This document shows, piece by piece, positions 21,880 through 34,210 of a stretch of DNA of 64,000 nucleotides. Position 1 is the stretch's first letter. Each line of letters opens with the position of its first letter. Under the pieces are notes generated by a model. The model made no database searches, was not told where the DNA came from, and was given only the letters and a program-made list of their open reading frames with translations. This stretch comes from Loripinus fragilis (lineage: Eukaryota; Mollusca; Bivalvia; Lucinida; Lucinidae): assembly GCA_964019695.1 (NCBI GenBank), contig OZ026515.1:137955049-138019048 (forward strand), read 5' to 3'. Both the position numbers and the translations under genes were made by a program.

Positions 21880-22240
21880 TGGTTATTCAGCTGGTAGTAC
21901 GATCCCGTTTATCAAATGTACAGCTGTATATTGATCCCTAGCTGTATATTCGGCTGTATACTCAGTTACCAGCCAGGTTCGAATGTACAGCTGGTAATTC
22001 AACAGTATATTGAACTACCAGCCAGTGCCCAATGTACAGCTAGTAATTCAACAGTATATTGAACTTCCAGCTTGTTATTCACAGCTGCCAGTATATTCAG
22101 CTGTATTTTCAATAACCAGCCAGGTTCGAATATACAGCTGGTAATTGGTTATTCACAGCTGGCAGTATATTTAATTACAAGCTAGGTTCGAATGTACAGC
22201 GGGTTATTCAACATACAGCTGAATACCTAAATACACGTAT
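21880..22240. repeat. Tandem/inverted array of CAGCTGGTAATTCAACAGTA units
   Basis: About six imperfect units of 50-65 bp share TACAGCTGGTAATTCAACAG, TATATTGAACTACCAGCCAG and GTTCGAATG. Because CAGCTG and CTACCAGC...GCTGGTA are self-complementary, each unit can also fold. Confidence 0.85.
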
Positions 22241-22270
22241 TTCAATATGTGCTGAAGGTACAATTAATGC

Positions 22271-22690
22271 TTATGCTTGTGAAAAAAGTAGCTCATTTCT
22301 TAAAGCAAAATATTTTTGGACAAAACACGGTAGTTTTTGCAAGATCGGTTTGTTATCAGTGGTCATTAGCTCAGTAAATTTCGACATACTTGGACGTTTC
22401 CAATAGTTTTTATGTATGTATTTACATCTAAATTTACTATACTCAGTGCTTTCTAAAACAAAGTGACACTCTTCCAAAGTGTTAAACATATAACATAACC
22501 GTTCCTCCAAAGGTTTTCTAGTGGGTTTTGTCCAAAGACCTGATTCTATTGCTAGACGATGTGAAGACATCCTCAACCTGGATAAGGCGATACGAAATTT
22601 CTTCACAGTTACAAATTCCTGATATGGATTAAAGCCAAAGATAGGTATATGTTTGAAACTTAAAGCACGACTAAAATCATAAATTCGAGA
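22271..22690 (-). mobile_element. LINE C-terminal fragment
   Basis: An open frame on the - strand from about 22690 to the stop at 22271 encodes about 140 residues, including ALSRLRMSSHRLAIESG and later CHFVLESTEYSKFRCKYI, KNYWKRPSMSKF and a terminal FALRNELLFSQA. This is the region after the RT domain of an invertebrate LINE (normally xxCP.Y...R..Y) and is homologous to 39334-39693. The finger-like cysteine pairs are partly lost. No RT or endonuclease remains upstream. Confidence 0.8.
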
Positions 22691-22729
22691 ACTCTAATTT
22701 TGAATAAAATTATCATTTAAGCGTTGGCG

Positions 22730-23105
22730 AACCCCCAGGGGGGATACTCTGATATTTTCATACATACGTAGGCTCAGTCTTTTTTTGGGGGGGTTCAAAC
22801 TTTTTAATTTCAATATTTTTTGGGTTTTCAGAAAAATTAATATTTTTGGGGGTATGGAAACTTTTTGGATATTTTTTGGGGTCATCAAAAAATTGGACTA
22901 TATTTAGGGGTCATTTCTCTGCAATTTAGGGTCTTATCTTAAGGTCAAGTACAGAATGGGTGATATTTGTTTGGGTTGCTAAAATTTCAAATGTGCTTGA
23001 AATTCCTGATATCTTTCTTTTGGGTGAATGGTAGATGTTGGGCCCGGGCCTACGTATGTCGAAAAAATGAGAGTACCCCCCCCCCCCCCCGGGGGGCAAA
23101 CCTCC
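22730..23105 (+). repeat. G-tract repeat family, copy 1
   Basis: Shares TTTTTTGGGTTTTCAGAAAA, TATTTTTTGGGGTCATC, TTAGGGTCTTATCTTA, GATATTTGTTTGGGTTGCTA and a terminal ACGTATG...GAGTACCCCCC with copies at 33865-34210 and 34660-34925. It contains many G3-G8 runs. Confidence 0.8.
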
Positions 23106-23223
23106 CTCAGAAAAGCATGTTCATTTCCTACACCTTGCTGAAGCCAAACATAGTGAAAGCCTAACTGTTTACAAAAATATACGTTTCAAAATGCCAATAA
23201 TTACATTAAATTATTTTGATAAC

Positions 23224-23419
23224 CACACCGGGTAGGCGGCAATCGAAAACGTCAATACTATCGACAAACGTAGATCAAAAATCGTTAGAAACATAGTTTT
23301 CGATTGTCATTTGTCGCCCTACTGGCGACAAATGGCAATCGAAAACACTGTTTCTATCGATTTTTGATCCGCATTTGTCGATTGTGAAGAGTGTTTTCGA
23401 TTGCCGCCTACCCGGTGTG
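23224..23419. mobile_element. 196-bp MITE
   Basis: Perfect inverted ends CACACCGGGTAGGCGGCAAT plus CGAAAAC (27 bp). The interior is itself palindromic around CATTTGTCGCC...GGCGACAAATG. No clean target duplication could be read next to these ends. Confidence 0.88.
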
Positions 23420-23560
23420 ATAAAAGTCGATAAAACTTTTTGTGAATAACTCCTTAGGCTGAAGGTTGAACATGACTTAAACAGCAAAAGTGAAAGTTGA
23501 AAATTTTCATTCTTTGCCATATAACAAAACAGTTATTGACTTCAATTTTGGTAGACATAT

Positions 23561-24727
23561 AGTATAGAGGATGTCACTGTTTTGAGGTGAATACCAAATA
23601 TATTTCATCGAGTGCGGTGAAAAAAATCAGTATTTTCCGCGAGTGCGTACATGTAGCACGAGTGAAAATGCTGATAGTTTTACCGCACGAGATAATATAC
23701 ATTGTATTTGGTATTTGCCGAAAGAGAGCCTTGTTTTGCTACAGTGAAAATATAAATCGTATCTGTCACTAGTGAAAAAATACGATATTTTTTCACTGTA
23801 GAAAAATACCAATTTTGCTCACATTTGATATGCATTGAAATCACTGCTTGTGATGAAATAAATAGAGGATATTTACTTTTTTGAGGTGAATACCAAATAT
23901 ATTTCATCGAGTGTGATGAAAATATCTGAATTTTCATGAGTGCGCAGCACGAATGAAAATTTCGATGTTTTCAACTCACGAGATGAAATATATTTTGTAT
24001 TTACTAAAAAAAGTAAATTTTCTTTTTATTTTATACTTTTTTTAGAAGATTTACAGTCAATCAATTTGTTAACCATGCTTCAAGCCGAATCACAATAATG
24101 TAAAAGAAGACAAAGGAGTATTTGTGACATAATACCTGGATTAATCTACATGATCTATAGTCATCAGGACTTACAGATAAAAAGAAATGTATTCAGCGTC
24201 AAACTGCGTGACAAGTGACGTCATAAGCGACGTCATAATTTGTTGATGACGTTGTGTAGCATAGGTTACATGCATTGTCTCGCTCACTGAAGCGGGAGGT
24301 GTTGAAAATTCAAAATCGAAAAAATTCAGCATTTCTGAATTATTTTGGTACCAAACGAAGAAAATGACTACCCACACTGGATGTTTATGTTCACAAATAA
24401 GAAAGTTATTGGCGTTTGAACTTTCGAAGTGAGCTGCATTAAATGAATGGAAAAGTCAGAGTTGATCTAAAAAAAACGCTACAGTGAAAATATAGGCTGC
24501 ATATCATTTCACGAGTGATTGATATCATTTTTATTTATTTTTGATATGCATTGATTTCACTGCTAAGTATAAAATAAAAAGATCCATCATCCCTTTAAAT
24601 CATCTCGTGTGGTGAAAATATCAGCATTTTTACTTGTGCTACGCACTCGTGAAAAATACTGATTTTTTTCACCGCACTCGCTGAAATTTCTTTGGTATTC
24701 ACATCATAAACGTAAATATCCTCTATA
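23561..24727. mobile_element. Fold-back element with cAMP-responsive-like spacer
   Basis: The left end (ATAGAGGATGTCACTGTTTT, GAGGTGAATACCAAATATAT, TTCATCGAGTGCGGTGAAAA) is mirrored at 24590-24727 by TTTTCACCGCACTCGCTGAA and ATCCTCTAT. A second left-type end starts at 23867, so one copy may be nested in or partly duplicated beside another. The middle (24040-24470) is unrelated sequence and includes GTGACGTCATAAGCGACGTC at 24216. No coding frame. Confidence 0.75.
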
Positions 24728-24904
24728 TCTCACACACCCGTACCAGCCCAAGGGAAAGATAAAAAAAAACGAACAGCCGCACGCTGCCCGAACGTCGATC
24801 CGTGACGTCATTGGTATGTTTAAATCACGTCTGTCGCATCTTAGTGTATTCAGGATTTTCTCGAAGTCTTTTTCAAGTTTTTTCAATTTAATTGAGGTAT
24901 TAAG

Positions 24905-25048
24905 TGGTGAGCATTATTCGTGTGAGGGGGGATAGAAAAATCTGTCCCTCGTGATAACCGTTTGTCATCACTCGGCGAGCCTCGCTATGCCAAACGGTGA
25001 TCCTCGGGACGGATTTTTCTATCCCACACTCACACTTATGATAGATTC
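24905..25048. repeat. Palindromic repeat
   Basis: GTGTGAGGGGGGATAGAAAA...CCGTTTG at 24920-24964 is mirrored by CAAACGGTGATCC...TTTTTCTATCCCACACTCAC at 24991-25036. Arms are about 43 bp with a few mismatches, around a 25-bp loop. Confidence 0.8.
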
Positions 25049-25480
25049 AAAAACAACTTTGAAACCTAAATTGACCCTTGATCTTGCTTATGACCTTGAC
25101 CTTTATACATGTAAGAGGAGCCATTTCAGATGGATATATGTATGCGTTTTAGCCCGTTTTAATCTTAACTATTCGATCCAGCAATATAAATGACACTTTG
25201 AAAAAAATGGCATTATGAAACTGCTTCAACATTCCAATTCACATGCATGCTTTTAGCAAATTTATATCCTGCCATTTATAAATGAGTATATTGGGCTAGT
25301 AATTTTAAAATTTTGTCGATAATTTGGTGCTTTTCTCTGACCTTTTTACCTCATTTTAAGACAAAAAATAATAGAATTTGTACCTTTTTTGCCAACAAAA
25401 TTGCAAAGTGACCTTGACCTTTGGCCTCTATGACCTTGATATATCCCTTTCACTGACCTTGACCTTGCAGCATACTGGCT
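25049..25480. repeat. Repeat with clustered TGACCTTGACC motifs
   Basis: TGACCTTGACC occurs at about 25091, 25409 and 25456, with variants near 25073 and 25430. A related stretch lies at 46845-47000. The core TGACCTTGA is the complement of TCAAGGTCA, the estrogen-related-receptor/SF-1 element. It probably belongs to a dispersed repeat. Confidence 0.65.
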
Positions 25481-26384
25481 GAAGTAGTTTAATTCTCCAA
25501 TTAGGTATTCGGAAAAAAGTGTAAGTAGTCCAAATGCCATGCTGGTGAGCATAGCCCCTCTGCATGGAAAAAAAGCTTTGCTCTTCCCCACCTCTGACTG
25601 TTACATAATATTAGTTTTTTTCATGTTTATAAGCAGAAATGGCTCTTTTTTTGTACAAATAAGTTTTTTAAGTGATAAGAAAGTGATTTTATGTGCAAAG
25701 AAAGGAATATATGCCCACAGCTAGAAGAATGTAATTTTTGCCTTGTCAATGGGGCGGTTGGGGTAACTCAACATTAGACTAAGATAAGATAACATAAGAT
25801 AATTTTATCATAGTGACATGTGTAAAGCAAAGCAAAGAACATAATAATTTAATATTTAACACCCAGCCGCATTGGGCCTATATGTCACTTCAACAAAACA
25901 ATGTGGTATATGCTATTCTGTTTACATATATACAAAATTTACATGTAAAGAATCAAATTGACACAAGTCAAAAGGATAAGTGATAGTGGAAAATAACAAT
26001 GGCATGTCGGTGCAAAATGTGGTTTATATATTGAGAGGAAGCAGTTACTTCCTTATAGCATTATTTTGTAAGTACTAGCCTTTCCCACGATAACATGCGA
26101 GGATGATTCTGTGTGACACCCCCGCAATTCAGAGTATGGAAAGCTTATTCGCAATATCATTGCTGATTTTTGTCTTGAAGTTTAGTTTTGCATGTTGATG
26201 GCATTCGAAGCAAGCAATGTGGAGCCAGATCAGACTGCCTCATATGAAGCAGTTTAGTCAGAGTCCACATTGTTGGTTCCAATGCTCACTATTTATCGAC
26301 AGATGAATTGTCTAATGTGTTTTTAAAACAGAGAAAGAGTTGAAAATATAAGTATTTAACGGTAGAATACAGATTTCCTTCTAT

Positions 26385-27447
26385 GCATTGCATTGAATAT
26401 AAATTTTGCACATTGCCTTTCTTTATGTTTTAAAATAAAAGTGAGTTTTTCTGTCTCTGTCAATGTTCTTAATCTGATATCCCTTCTTTCTGACTTGACG
26501 ATCATAGCTCTTCTCAAATCATCATATAAAGTACAACGCAACAAGAAACGGATTTCATTTTCAACTGCATTTTGGTCACATACTTGACAAAGCCTGTCTT
26601 CCACGTTTAATCCCAAAAATCTACCAGTTTTAATTTTAAGTGGAAGCACAGCACAGCGAAATTGAGCTAGATGAGATCTTTCAGCTTTGCAAATATTTAG
26701 TTTTAAGTAAGGTTCAGTCTCGTAGTGTGATTTGAAGGTTACATAGGTTATGAGTTTTGATACATTATGCAGTTATTCATTCCATTCCTGTTGGTGCTTA
26801 TTATTAAATAATTTTTAACATGCTCTAAATTAACAATTTGTTTGTTTTCAAAACTTTGTTGTATATTAACCTGATGTAGAAGATGTTTTGGGTCTGAGCA
26901 CTAAGTTTTACCTGTAGCTGTGAAGTCAAAATTAAATACACACTTTGTTAGGCGGTTATCGTCCATACTAATCAGACAGTTCAACAGTCTAATCGTATTG
27001 ACCCAACGCCTATAAATTGATAATGTCCAGCCCGTTTCCCTATTTATGGCAAGTATTGGAGTAAATCTATGGACCCCAAGAAAGTATCATATAGCTCTGT
27101 TTTGCAATGTATCTATTTTGTTAAATTGTTTGAACCCCCACCATATTCCTGAACAGTAATCAATTACTGCACCACACAAGAATTGTACATTTTAGTGTAT
27201 GTATTGTATCCGACGTCCTTAAAACCATGTATCTTGGATATCATTGCACCCAAAGCTCTGCCACCAGCCTGAGACAGTACTTCGGCTGTTTCTGAAAAAA
27301 ATCTTACTTCTCATGCATATGAATGCCCAAGTAACGGTAATCTTGTGTGTACTCAACTATCTGGTTCCCGATATGAAAATTAAAGTTGCTGCAGTCTTTT
27401 CCTTTGTTTTGAAAATGCATTACATTTGATTTGGCCTAATTTTTTCA
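26385..27447 (-). repeat. 1.06-kb tandem duplication within the LINE, unit 1
   Basis: Nearly identical to 27448-28497, beginning TGCATTGCATTGAATATAAA and ending before GGCCTAATTT. Unit 1 keeps the longer C-terminus (stop near 26356), whereas unit 2 has lost bases in the AAAATAAAAG run and frameshifts at 27488. The two copies differ by scattered substitutions. Confidence 0.88.
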
Positions 27448-28497
27448 ATGCATTGCATTGAATATAAATTTTGCACATTGCCTTTCTTTATGTTTTAAAA
27501 AAAGTGAGTTTTTCTGTCTCTGTCAATGTTCTAAATCTGATATCCCTTCTTTCTGACTTGACGATCATAGCTCTTCTCAAATCATCATATAAAGTACAAT
27601 GCAACAAGAAATGGATTTCATTTTCAACTGCATTTTGGTCACATACTTGACAAAGCCTGTCTTCCACGTTTAATCCCAAAAATCTACCAGTTTCAATTTT
27701 AAGTGGAAGCACAGCACAGCGAAATTGAGCTAAATGAGATCTTTCAGCTTTGCAAATATTTAGTTTTACGTAAGGTTCAGTCTCGTAGTTTGATTTGAAG
27801 GTTACATAGGTTATGAGTTTTGATACATTATGCAGTTTATCATTCCATTCCTGTTGGAGCTTATTATAAAATAATTTTTTAACATGCTCTAAATTCACAA
27901 TTTGTTTTCAAAACTTTGTTGCATATAAACCTGATGTAGAAGATGTTTCAGGTCTGAGCGCCAAGTTTTATCTGTAGCTGTGAAGTCAAAATTAAATACA
28001 CACTTTGTTAGGCGGTTATTGTCCATATTAATCAGACGGTTCCACAGTCTAATCATAATGACCAAACGCCTATCAATTGATAATGTCCAGCCCATTTCCC
28101 CATTTATGGCAAGTATTGGAGTAAATCTATGGACCCCAAGAAAGTATCGTATAGCTCTGTTTTGCAATGTATCTATTTTGTTAAATTGTTTGAACCCCCA
28201 CCATATTCCTGAACAGTAATCAATTACTGCACCACACAAGAATTGTACATTTTAGTGTATGTATTGTATCCGACGTCCTTAAAACCATGTATCTTGGATA
28301 TCATTGCACCCAAAGCTCTGCCACCAGCCTGAGACAGTACTTCGGCTGTTTCTGAAAAAATCTAAGTTCTCATGCATATGAATGCCCAATTAACGGTAAA
28401 CTTTTGTGTACTCAACCATCTGGTTCCCGATATGAAAATTAAAGTTGCTGCAGTCTTTTCCTTTGTTTCAAAAATGCATTACATTTGATTTGGCCTA
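27448..28497 (-). repeat. 1.06-kb tandem duplication within the LINE, unit 2
   Basis: Second copy, continuous with the RT part at 28498-28866. The junction at about 27447 joins the GGCCTAATTTTTT end of unit 1 to the CAATGCATTGCATTG start of unit 2. Confidence 0.88.
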
Positions 28498-28989
28498 ATT
28501 TATTTGCAGTCGCCTTTTATCACACCATTCATGGACAAAATCAAGCATGATTTGCAGATCTTCCTCAATTTCTGACATCAGCATGATGTCAGCAGCATAC
28601 AACAAGCAGCAGATTTCATGATTATTAAAATTATCATCCTTGTGCAGCCTTTTTAAGCCCTCTGCCAAATCATTGATGAAAAATGCGAAAAGTGTTGGTG
28701 AAATACTATCACCGCTTATGTCCTCGCACGACCTGTCAGGACGAAATCCGATTTGTTCATCAACCAGCATATCTTCTGATTCAAGATAGTTTAATAAGCG
28801 CTTATTTAATACAGAGGAATATAATTTGTTGACCAAGGATAGCAAGCTAATACGGCACGAGACCACAATTAATTTTACTATATAATTTAATCATTCCTTA
28901 CATCATCCTGTGTTATACATGGTGAACTTAGCTTTCTTTTGAAGCTTTTCCCCAACTCTACAAACCTTGGAAATCATTCTGGCAAGTGT

Positions 28990-30030
28990 TTCAAAAGGGC
29001 AAGTCAGGCTTGATTTTGAGCAATTTCACTCGTAAACAATATGTATTGTTGACATAGCTGTCGTGTGGCAGCCCGAGACACCCATAATGGATAGTCTGGT
29101 ACCTGGCGTCTCTTTGTGTACGAAAAGTAGACGTCTGGCACAACCATAAAATGGTCGCCTACACAGATCGAAAACAAAATCTCTACTCGCTGTACAAAGC
29201 ATATGGAGCTCTGACAAAATCCGTGATTGCGATTGACAGAGGCCCGGCAAAATGTAGACATTCAGCTGATATTTCACCCAACTCATACAGATTTAGAAAA
29301 TATTCATCTGGATATTTGCCGTGAGTAGATTTATTCAAAATTTCTGAGAGAAAACTTGGTTTATACCCGTTGTGAAGCAAGCCTGTAGGCTGTGGAAAAG
29401 CCTAATTCGAGTTCGGATAAAATCCGTCATAGCGATTGACAGTGACCCGGAAAAATGTAGGCATTAAGCCGATATTTCAACCAACTCATACAGATTTAGA
29501 AAATATTTATCTTGTTATTTTGCCGTGAGTATCTATTCTATTTTTGTGAGAATACTTGGTTACTCGCTGTCGAATAAGTTGTTGTAGAAAGGTAATTTAA
29601 GGTCAGATAAATTTGATATTTTTCCATGTATGATCATGTATATTATTCCAAATTTCTGAGAGAAAATTCGGCTAAAAACAAACAACAACAACAAACCTAG
29701 AGTACATGTAGATGGGCAATTTGGGGTCAGAGAAAATTCCAATAATGCACAAACCTAACAGGATTCCGGCATTTTATCGGTACTAAGCTGATACATGTGA
29801 TAGTTCAACCAAATGATACAGATTAAAAAAAAATGCTGTGAATATTTAATCTAAATTTATGAGCAAACTTGGGGGGGGGGGGGGGGGGGGTTCTGGCAAA
29901 TTCCCCTATTAGCCAGCCTTTAACCCCACTAAGCCATTAGTTCACTATAGTTTGATTTAAAAATAACCACCTTGATAAAATATTGTGAATAATTTGAATT
30001 TCTGAGAGAAAACTAAGTCAGGACTGGGCT
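28990..30030. repeat. Degenerate tandem repeat, about 190-230 bp
   Basis: Blocks GATTGACAG(A/T)G(G/A)CCCGG, CTGATATTTCACCCAACTCA, CATACAGATTTAGAAAATAT, TGCCGTGAGTA and TTTCTGAGAGAAAACTTGG recur at about 29225-29360, 29430-29560, 29640-29665, 29755-29870 and 29990-30012. The last units are strongly eroded and include a G homopolymer at 29871-29890. Confidence 0.8.
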
Positions 30031-30084
30031 TCACAATAAAAATATTCACAATATCCTATCAAAAGACATTACTAAAAAAAATAG

Positions 30085-30430
30085 TAAGTGAGTATGATCA
30101 GGAAATACCACAATCACAAACTGCATACAACCCCGTGGCACCGCCTTAGAACGGACAGCAGCCTAAGCCACCGGGGGGGGGGGGGGGGGCTTAAATGCAT
30201 TTCACTGGTACCAAATCTTCGCCCTATATTCTGCTGTTGTTGAAGTACAAGAAATGTTCAGCTCGCATGGAGGCCATCTAACTAATGCAATGTATCATCA
30301 TGGAAAACACTCTAATCAAATTACTACACCATGATGAAACAAAGAAAAGGGCTCATGACTCACAGATAGTCAGAGCTAAATAAAACCTCAAGTTGAGCCA
30401 CGGTGGGTCCAGCTACAGATAAGCATCATA
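30085..30430 (-). repeat. Inverted copy of part of the nested DNA element
   Basis: Complementary to 11820-12350, including GCCTAAGCCACCG next to a G homopolymer (30173-30189), GGTACCAAATCTTCGCCCTA and TCAAGTTGAGCCACGGTGGG. Neither terminal repeat of the 3.79-kb element is seen here, so this is a fragment or an independent repeat that the larger element captured. Confidence 0.85.
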
Positions 30431-30714
30431 AACCTAGCTACAATGAGTCGGTTGGCACCGATGATACCCCTGCTTAGAGCAGATACTACGGTTTTGACCG
30501 GGGGACTAGGTGCCTTGTAATTTAAACTAAATAGTTGCTGTATGCAGGGCTGCGGAAATAACATACCTGACTTGTCCAACCTGGTCCCATTTCATTCAGG
30601 ACAAGTTGAAAATTTCTATTTACTTGTCCGTGGACAAGTACAAATGTATAAAGTTAATACAATTCTGTATTTCGTATTTTGATTAATTATTACCAGCTCA
30701 CATCTTGCATTGAA

Positions 30715-30825
30715 AACAGTGTGGATCCTGATCAGCTGGCCACTTCAGAAGCCAGCTGATCTGGATCTACACTGTTTACAAGAGAAGCCAGCTGATCAGG
30801 ATCCATACTGTTTGCAAGAGTTGAT
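30715..30825. repeat. Palindromic CTGATCAGGATCC repeat
   Basis: CAGTGTGGATCCTGATCAGCTGG is followed by the complement CCAGCTGATCTGGATCTACACTG and by a third copy GCCAGCTGATCAGGATCC. Looser relatives with ACTGTTTGCAAA ends are at about 20590, 26205-26275, 31567-31622 and 32535-32600. Confidence 0.8.
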
Positions 30826-31240
30826 ATATATCTGATTTCATACTGTTTTTGAAAGAATAAATTGTTTAAGCACAGTAAGGTATAAGCTAATTTGTTCTTT
30901 CGGACAAGTAAAATTTTCTATGGACAACTACATTTTGGCTATTTACTTGTCCTTGGACAAGTAGAAAATTTTACTATTTCCACACCCCTGCTGTATGTAT
31001 CTATTTGTGAAATAAGTAGTCTAAACCAATAATCATATCAAATTTTCTGAAAATTGAAAGAGTTCAGAAGTTGAGGAGCTGCTTCTTGCCAATATTTAGG
31101 TAAAGCCTACTTAGGACAACCTTTAAATATTTTGTTTCCCCTTACCCGACCCTGTTTTACCAGTATGGGTCGGTTTGTCGGAAACTTATTTTTTTAACTA
31201 AATATCTCAAATTGGATACCCATTAAACTGAATTGTATAC

Positions 31241-31415
31241 AGTAAAACCTGTCTTAAGAGGCCACTCAAAAAAAGACATCGAATAATGCAGGTCAAAGGT
31301 ATTGCAAAATGCTCCCAGGGAGCATTCTACAATACGTTCGACCTACATTTAGCGCCCATTTGTCTTAACGACCCCTGCGTATATCTTTTGAGGGCCGTTT
31401 TAGGCAACATATTAA
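31241..31415. mobile_element. Degraded MITE of the CAGTAAAACCTGT family
   Basis: Begins with TA then CAGTAAAACCTGTCTTAAGA, like the good copy at 51069-51274. Shares the central palindrome TGCTCCCAGGGAGCATTCTACAATAC. The right end is eroded. Confidence 0.7.
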
Positions 31416-31419
31416 AGCG

Positions 31420-33440
31420 TACTTAAAAATCTTTAATCCTTTGTATACTAATGTATTCTTACAATAAGCTTGGGATAGTCCATTGTAATTACATGTATCT
31501 AGGGGTGTCAGGTTATAATTTTAAAAAATGTATTATTTTGTCTGAGGATCTGCTTTACCTTTACAAACAGTCTACTGACCCTGATGAAATTCAGCATTTC
31601 ATCTGGGTCTCCACTGTTTGCAAAAGTACTATTTTTTTGCTTCCCAAATACAAAGGGATAATATTTACAAAAATAACCAGTTAAAAAAATTAAACATTTC
31701 ATTAAAAAATTTGAATATTCAAATTAACATTTGCAATGCTCAAATGAATGAAAAGGGAATGGGTAACATACTAAATTGTTCAAAAAATAGTTAGGTACTG
31801 CAGCAGCATTCATTGGTTATTTCATGATTCCTGTTTGCTTATTATATATAAATAGCTTCTTTTGCTGCTCTGTGACCTACCACCATTAAGAGGTTTCACC
31901 AAATGATGAAATAATGACAAGTGCTTTGGTAACCATTCTACTTTAAAGCAGTTTTCATCTTAGACATTATGCTGTCATAAAGAATTCTAGAGCATTATAG
32001 TTAAACTTCAACTTTATGGAAGATTTAGGCATTAACTGTTGGTTATAGTTTTAGTCTCATGTGCTGGAAAAATTGCTTTGTATGTACTTATTTCTTTTAT
32101 CTGGGCTGTCAATATAAAAAACAAATTATGGGATATCCCTCTACTTCCACCCTGACATTCTGAAGAATTAAAATGTACGGTAACTATAAAAGTGTAGCAA
32201 TAAATATATATATAGGTAAATCTCTGTGTTCTTAATTCAACTGGAAAAATTCCTAGGTTTTGTAAAATTACCATTTTAAAAAGGCAGAAAGTTGGTCGTG
32301 TGACCTAGCAAATATGGCGGAAAGTGATAATAAGTGTAAAAAGTATTTTGATCATTTTTACTAATATACCAAAACATTTTCATTGTGTTAAGGTAAAGGT
32401 TTTAGAATTAAAAAAAGGTTAATTAGAATGTAAAGTGATTAATTAATTTTGTGGTTGTCATGTCAATCCTGAAATAACATTGTAACAGTTAACTCTTTCC
32501 TTAATGCCAGTGTTGTCTGGTGATCCTTATTTGCTAAACAGTGAGGACCCAGATCGGGATTGACAAAATATCAGGCCAGATCTTAATTCAAACTGTTTGA
32601 CTCTCTGATTGAGTTTTTTTATTTAGGAAATGCAAAGAGTGAGTCTAATACTAGAATTGGGCTCTTGTTAAGATAGAATCAGCCATCTATCCTACGAACC
32701 CTTGTCCTGCTGGATCTAGATACAGTATATCCTGTTTTGAAACAGTGTGGTAACTGGTCAGGAGCCCCTATTTTCTATTAGGAACTGGTTTTGTCAAAAT
32801 TTAGCTGTATGCACAGATGATTTTATTTTCAGCAATACAATGGTTAACATTTTAATTTTGATATTTTGTTTGTGAAATTGTTGTCATTTTGTGTATATGT
32901 ACATGTAATACATTCTATTACATTCAAGGATTCCCAAACCCTCTAAAAATGCAAGTTTTTAGGGTTAGTTGACCTCTCTAAATCAAAATTAAGATTTTGT
33001 TTTAATTCTTTGACTTGAATTATTCTTCTACACATATTGATATGCGTTGATGAAGCACAAAAGGTGTCACAGATTAAAATTTCCAGATTTTGACCAAACT
33101 TGCATATTGTTGTAGGGATAATGCTGGGATGGGCCAGAACCATTTTTTTACTTGTTACAGTTAACTATAATTTTTTTCTTATTTTTGGTGGGCCCCATAT
33201 GAAAAGCTATTCAAAGATATCACTTGTTTTTCTGTAAGGTGCATATAATAGACTCCTCACTCTTCATCCCATTAAATTTTCTAAACCATTAAATTTGAAT
33301 GGGAAACGGGCCCATTTATAAGGCTCATCTTTATATGGGCCAGTAGTATCCCTGTTGTTGGTATGGAGGAGGGGTGATTAGATTTTGGTGGCTTGGCTTA
33401 ATTTTGTAATTATATTTTATTAATTCAATAGTTTAAACAT
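31420..33440. other. Non-coding stretch
   Basis: No gene seen. Holds short palindromic CAGTG/CAAACTGTTTG relics (31567-31625, 32535-32600) and ordinary AT-rich sequence. Frames here are short and compositionally random. Confidence 0.45.
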
Positions 33441-33456
33441 CAGAATATGAGCTTTT

Positions 33457-33503
33457 GGTGCTCAAAAGAGCCATTTCATTGAGTAAGTTCTTTTGAGTAC
33501 TCA
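33457..33503. repeat. GTGCTCAAAAGA palindrome family, diverged copy
   Basis: GGTGCTCAAAAGAGCC and TTCTTTTGAGTACTC flank CATTTCATTGAGTAAG; compare the nearly perfect copy at 49957-50003. Both copies are followed about 50-60 bp later by ATCTGGAGGCCT, so the palindrome is part of a larger repeat. Confidence 0.7.
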
Positions 33504-33864
33504 CAGTATATATTTGAATGAGAAATAAGAAAAAAATCATAACACACTCTAATCTGGAGGCCTGTTATAGGCTCAATGCCAATCTTTTGGAGTTTCAAAA
33601 TAATTTTTAGTCGGTTTAAGAAAAAAAAGAGAAATTACCTTAACACAAATTATATGAACGGTTATAAGTTTCTGCCATTTCAATTCATTTGGCATCCCGA
33701 CATGACCATAGCAGTTGACTTGGAGGTTAAGCATCAAACCAAATAAAAAAAATCAATTATTTTGCTATAAAAATTAAACAGTGAATTGATGCCAGACTAT
33801 AAACTGATTTTTATTCAAAAAATACTGGTCTTTATACATAGTGGAGGCTAGACTTTATTATTTT

Positions 33865-34210
33865 CATGTATACTTAGGCTGGGACCATTTTTGGGGTACA
33901 GACATTTGAATTTCAGTATTTTTGGGGGTTTTCAGAAAAGAAATTTTTTGGAGTATAATGAAATTGTGGACATTTTTTTTGGGGTCGTCACAACTGGGCT
34001 TTTTTATTGGGGGGGGGGGTGGGGGCATTTATATTATATATATACTTTTAAGGGCTTTTTCTTAGGGTCAAAGTTCAGAATCGGAATATTTTTGGGGGGT
34101 GCTATATGTTAAATATTTTTGGGGTATGCCTGATGTTCCTGATATATTTTTGGGGGTAAACAGTAGATGATGGGTCCAAGCCTACATAAAAAAGAAATTA
34201 AGAGTACACT
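33865..34210 (+). repeat. G-tract repeat family, copy 2
   Basis: Same block order as 22730-23105: TTTTTGGGGGTTTTCAGAAA, GGACATTTTTTTTGGGGTCG, a G10 run, GGGCTTTTTCTTAGGGTCAA, TATTTTTGGGGGGTGCTATA and CCTGATATATTTTTGGGGG. Confidence 0.8.

Larger units (their letters stand above)
25781..28866 (-). mobile_element. LINE remnant with internally duplicated 3' half
   Basis: On the - strand the RT part is at 28866-28495: SCRISLLSLVNKLYSSVLNK, DEQIGFRPDRSCED, then directly SISPTLFAFFINDLAEGL and LLYAADIMLM. The block between FRPDRSCED and SISPTLF is missing, removing RT motif A, and the YADD box reads YAAD, so the enzyme is dead. C-terminal parts follow (YFLGVHRFTPILAINGEMGW; LCQVCDQNAVENEIHFLLHC). 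The 3' UTR ends near 25781 in a (TTATC)n-type terminal repeat, ATAAGATAACATAAGATAAT on the + strand. The 3' half is present twice (26385-27447 and 27448-28497). Confidence 0.85.
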
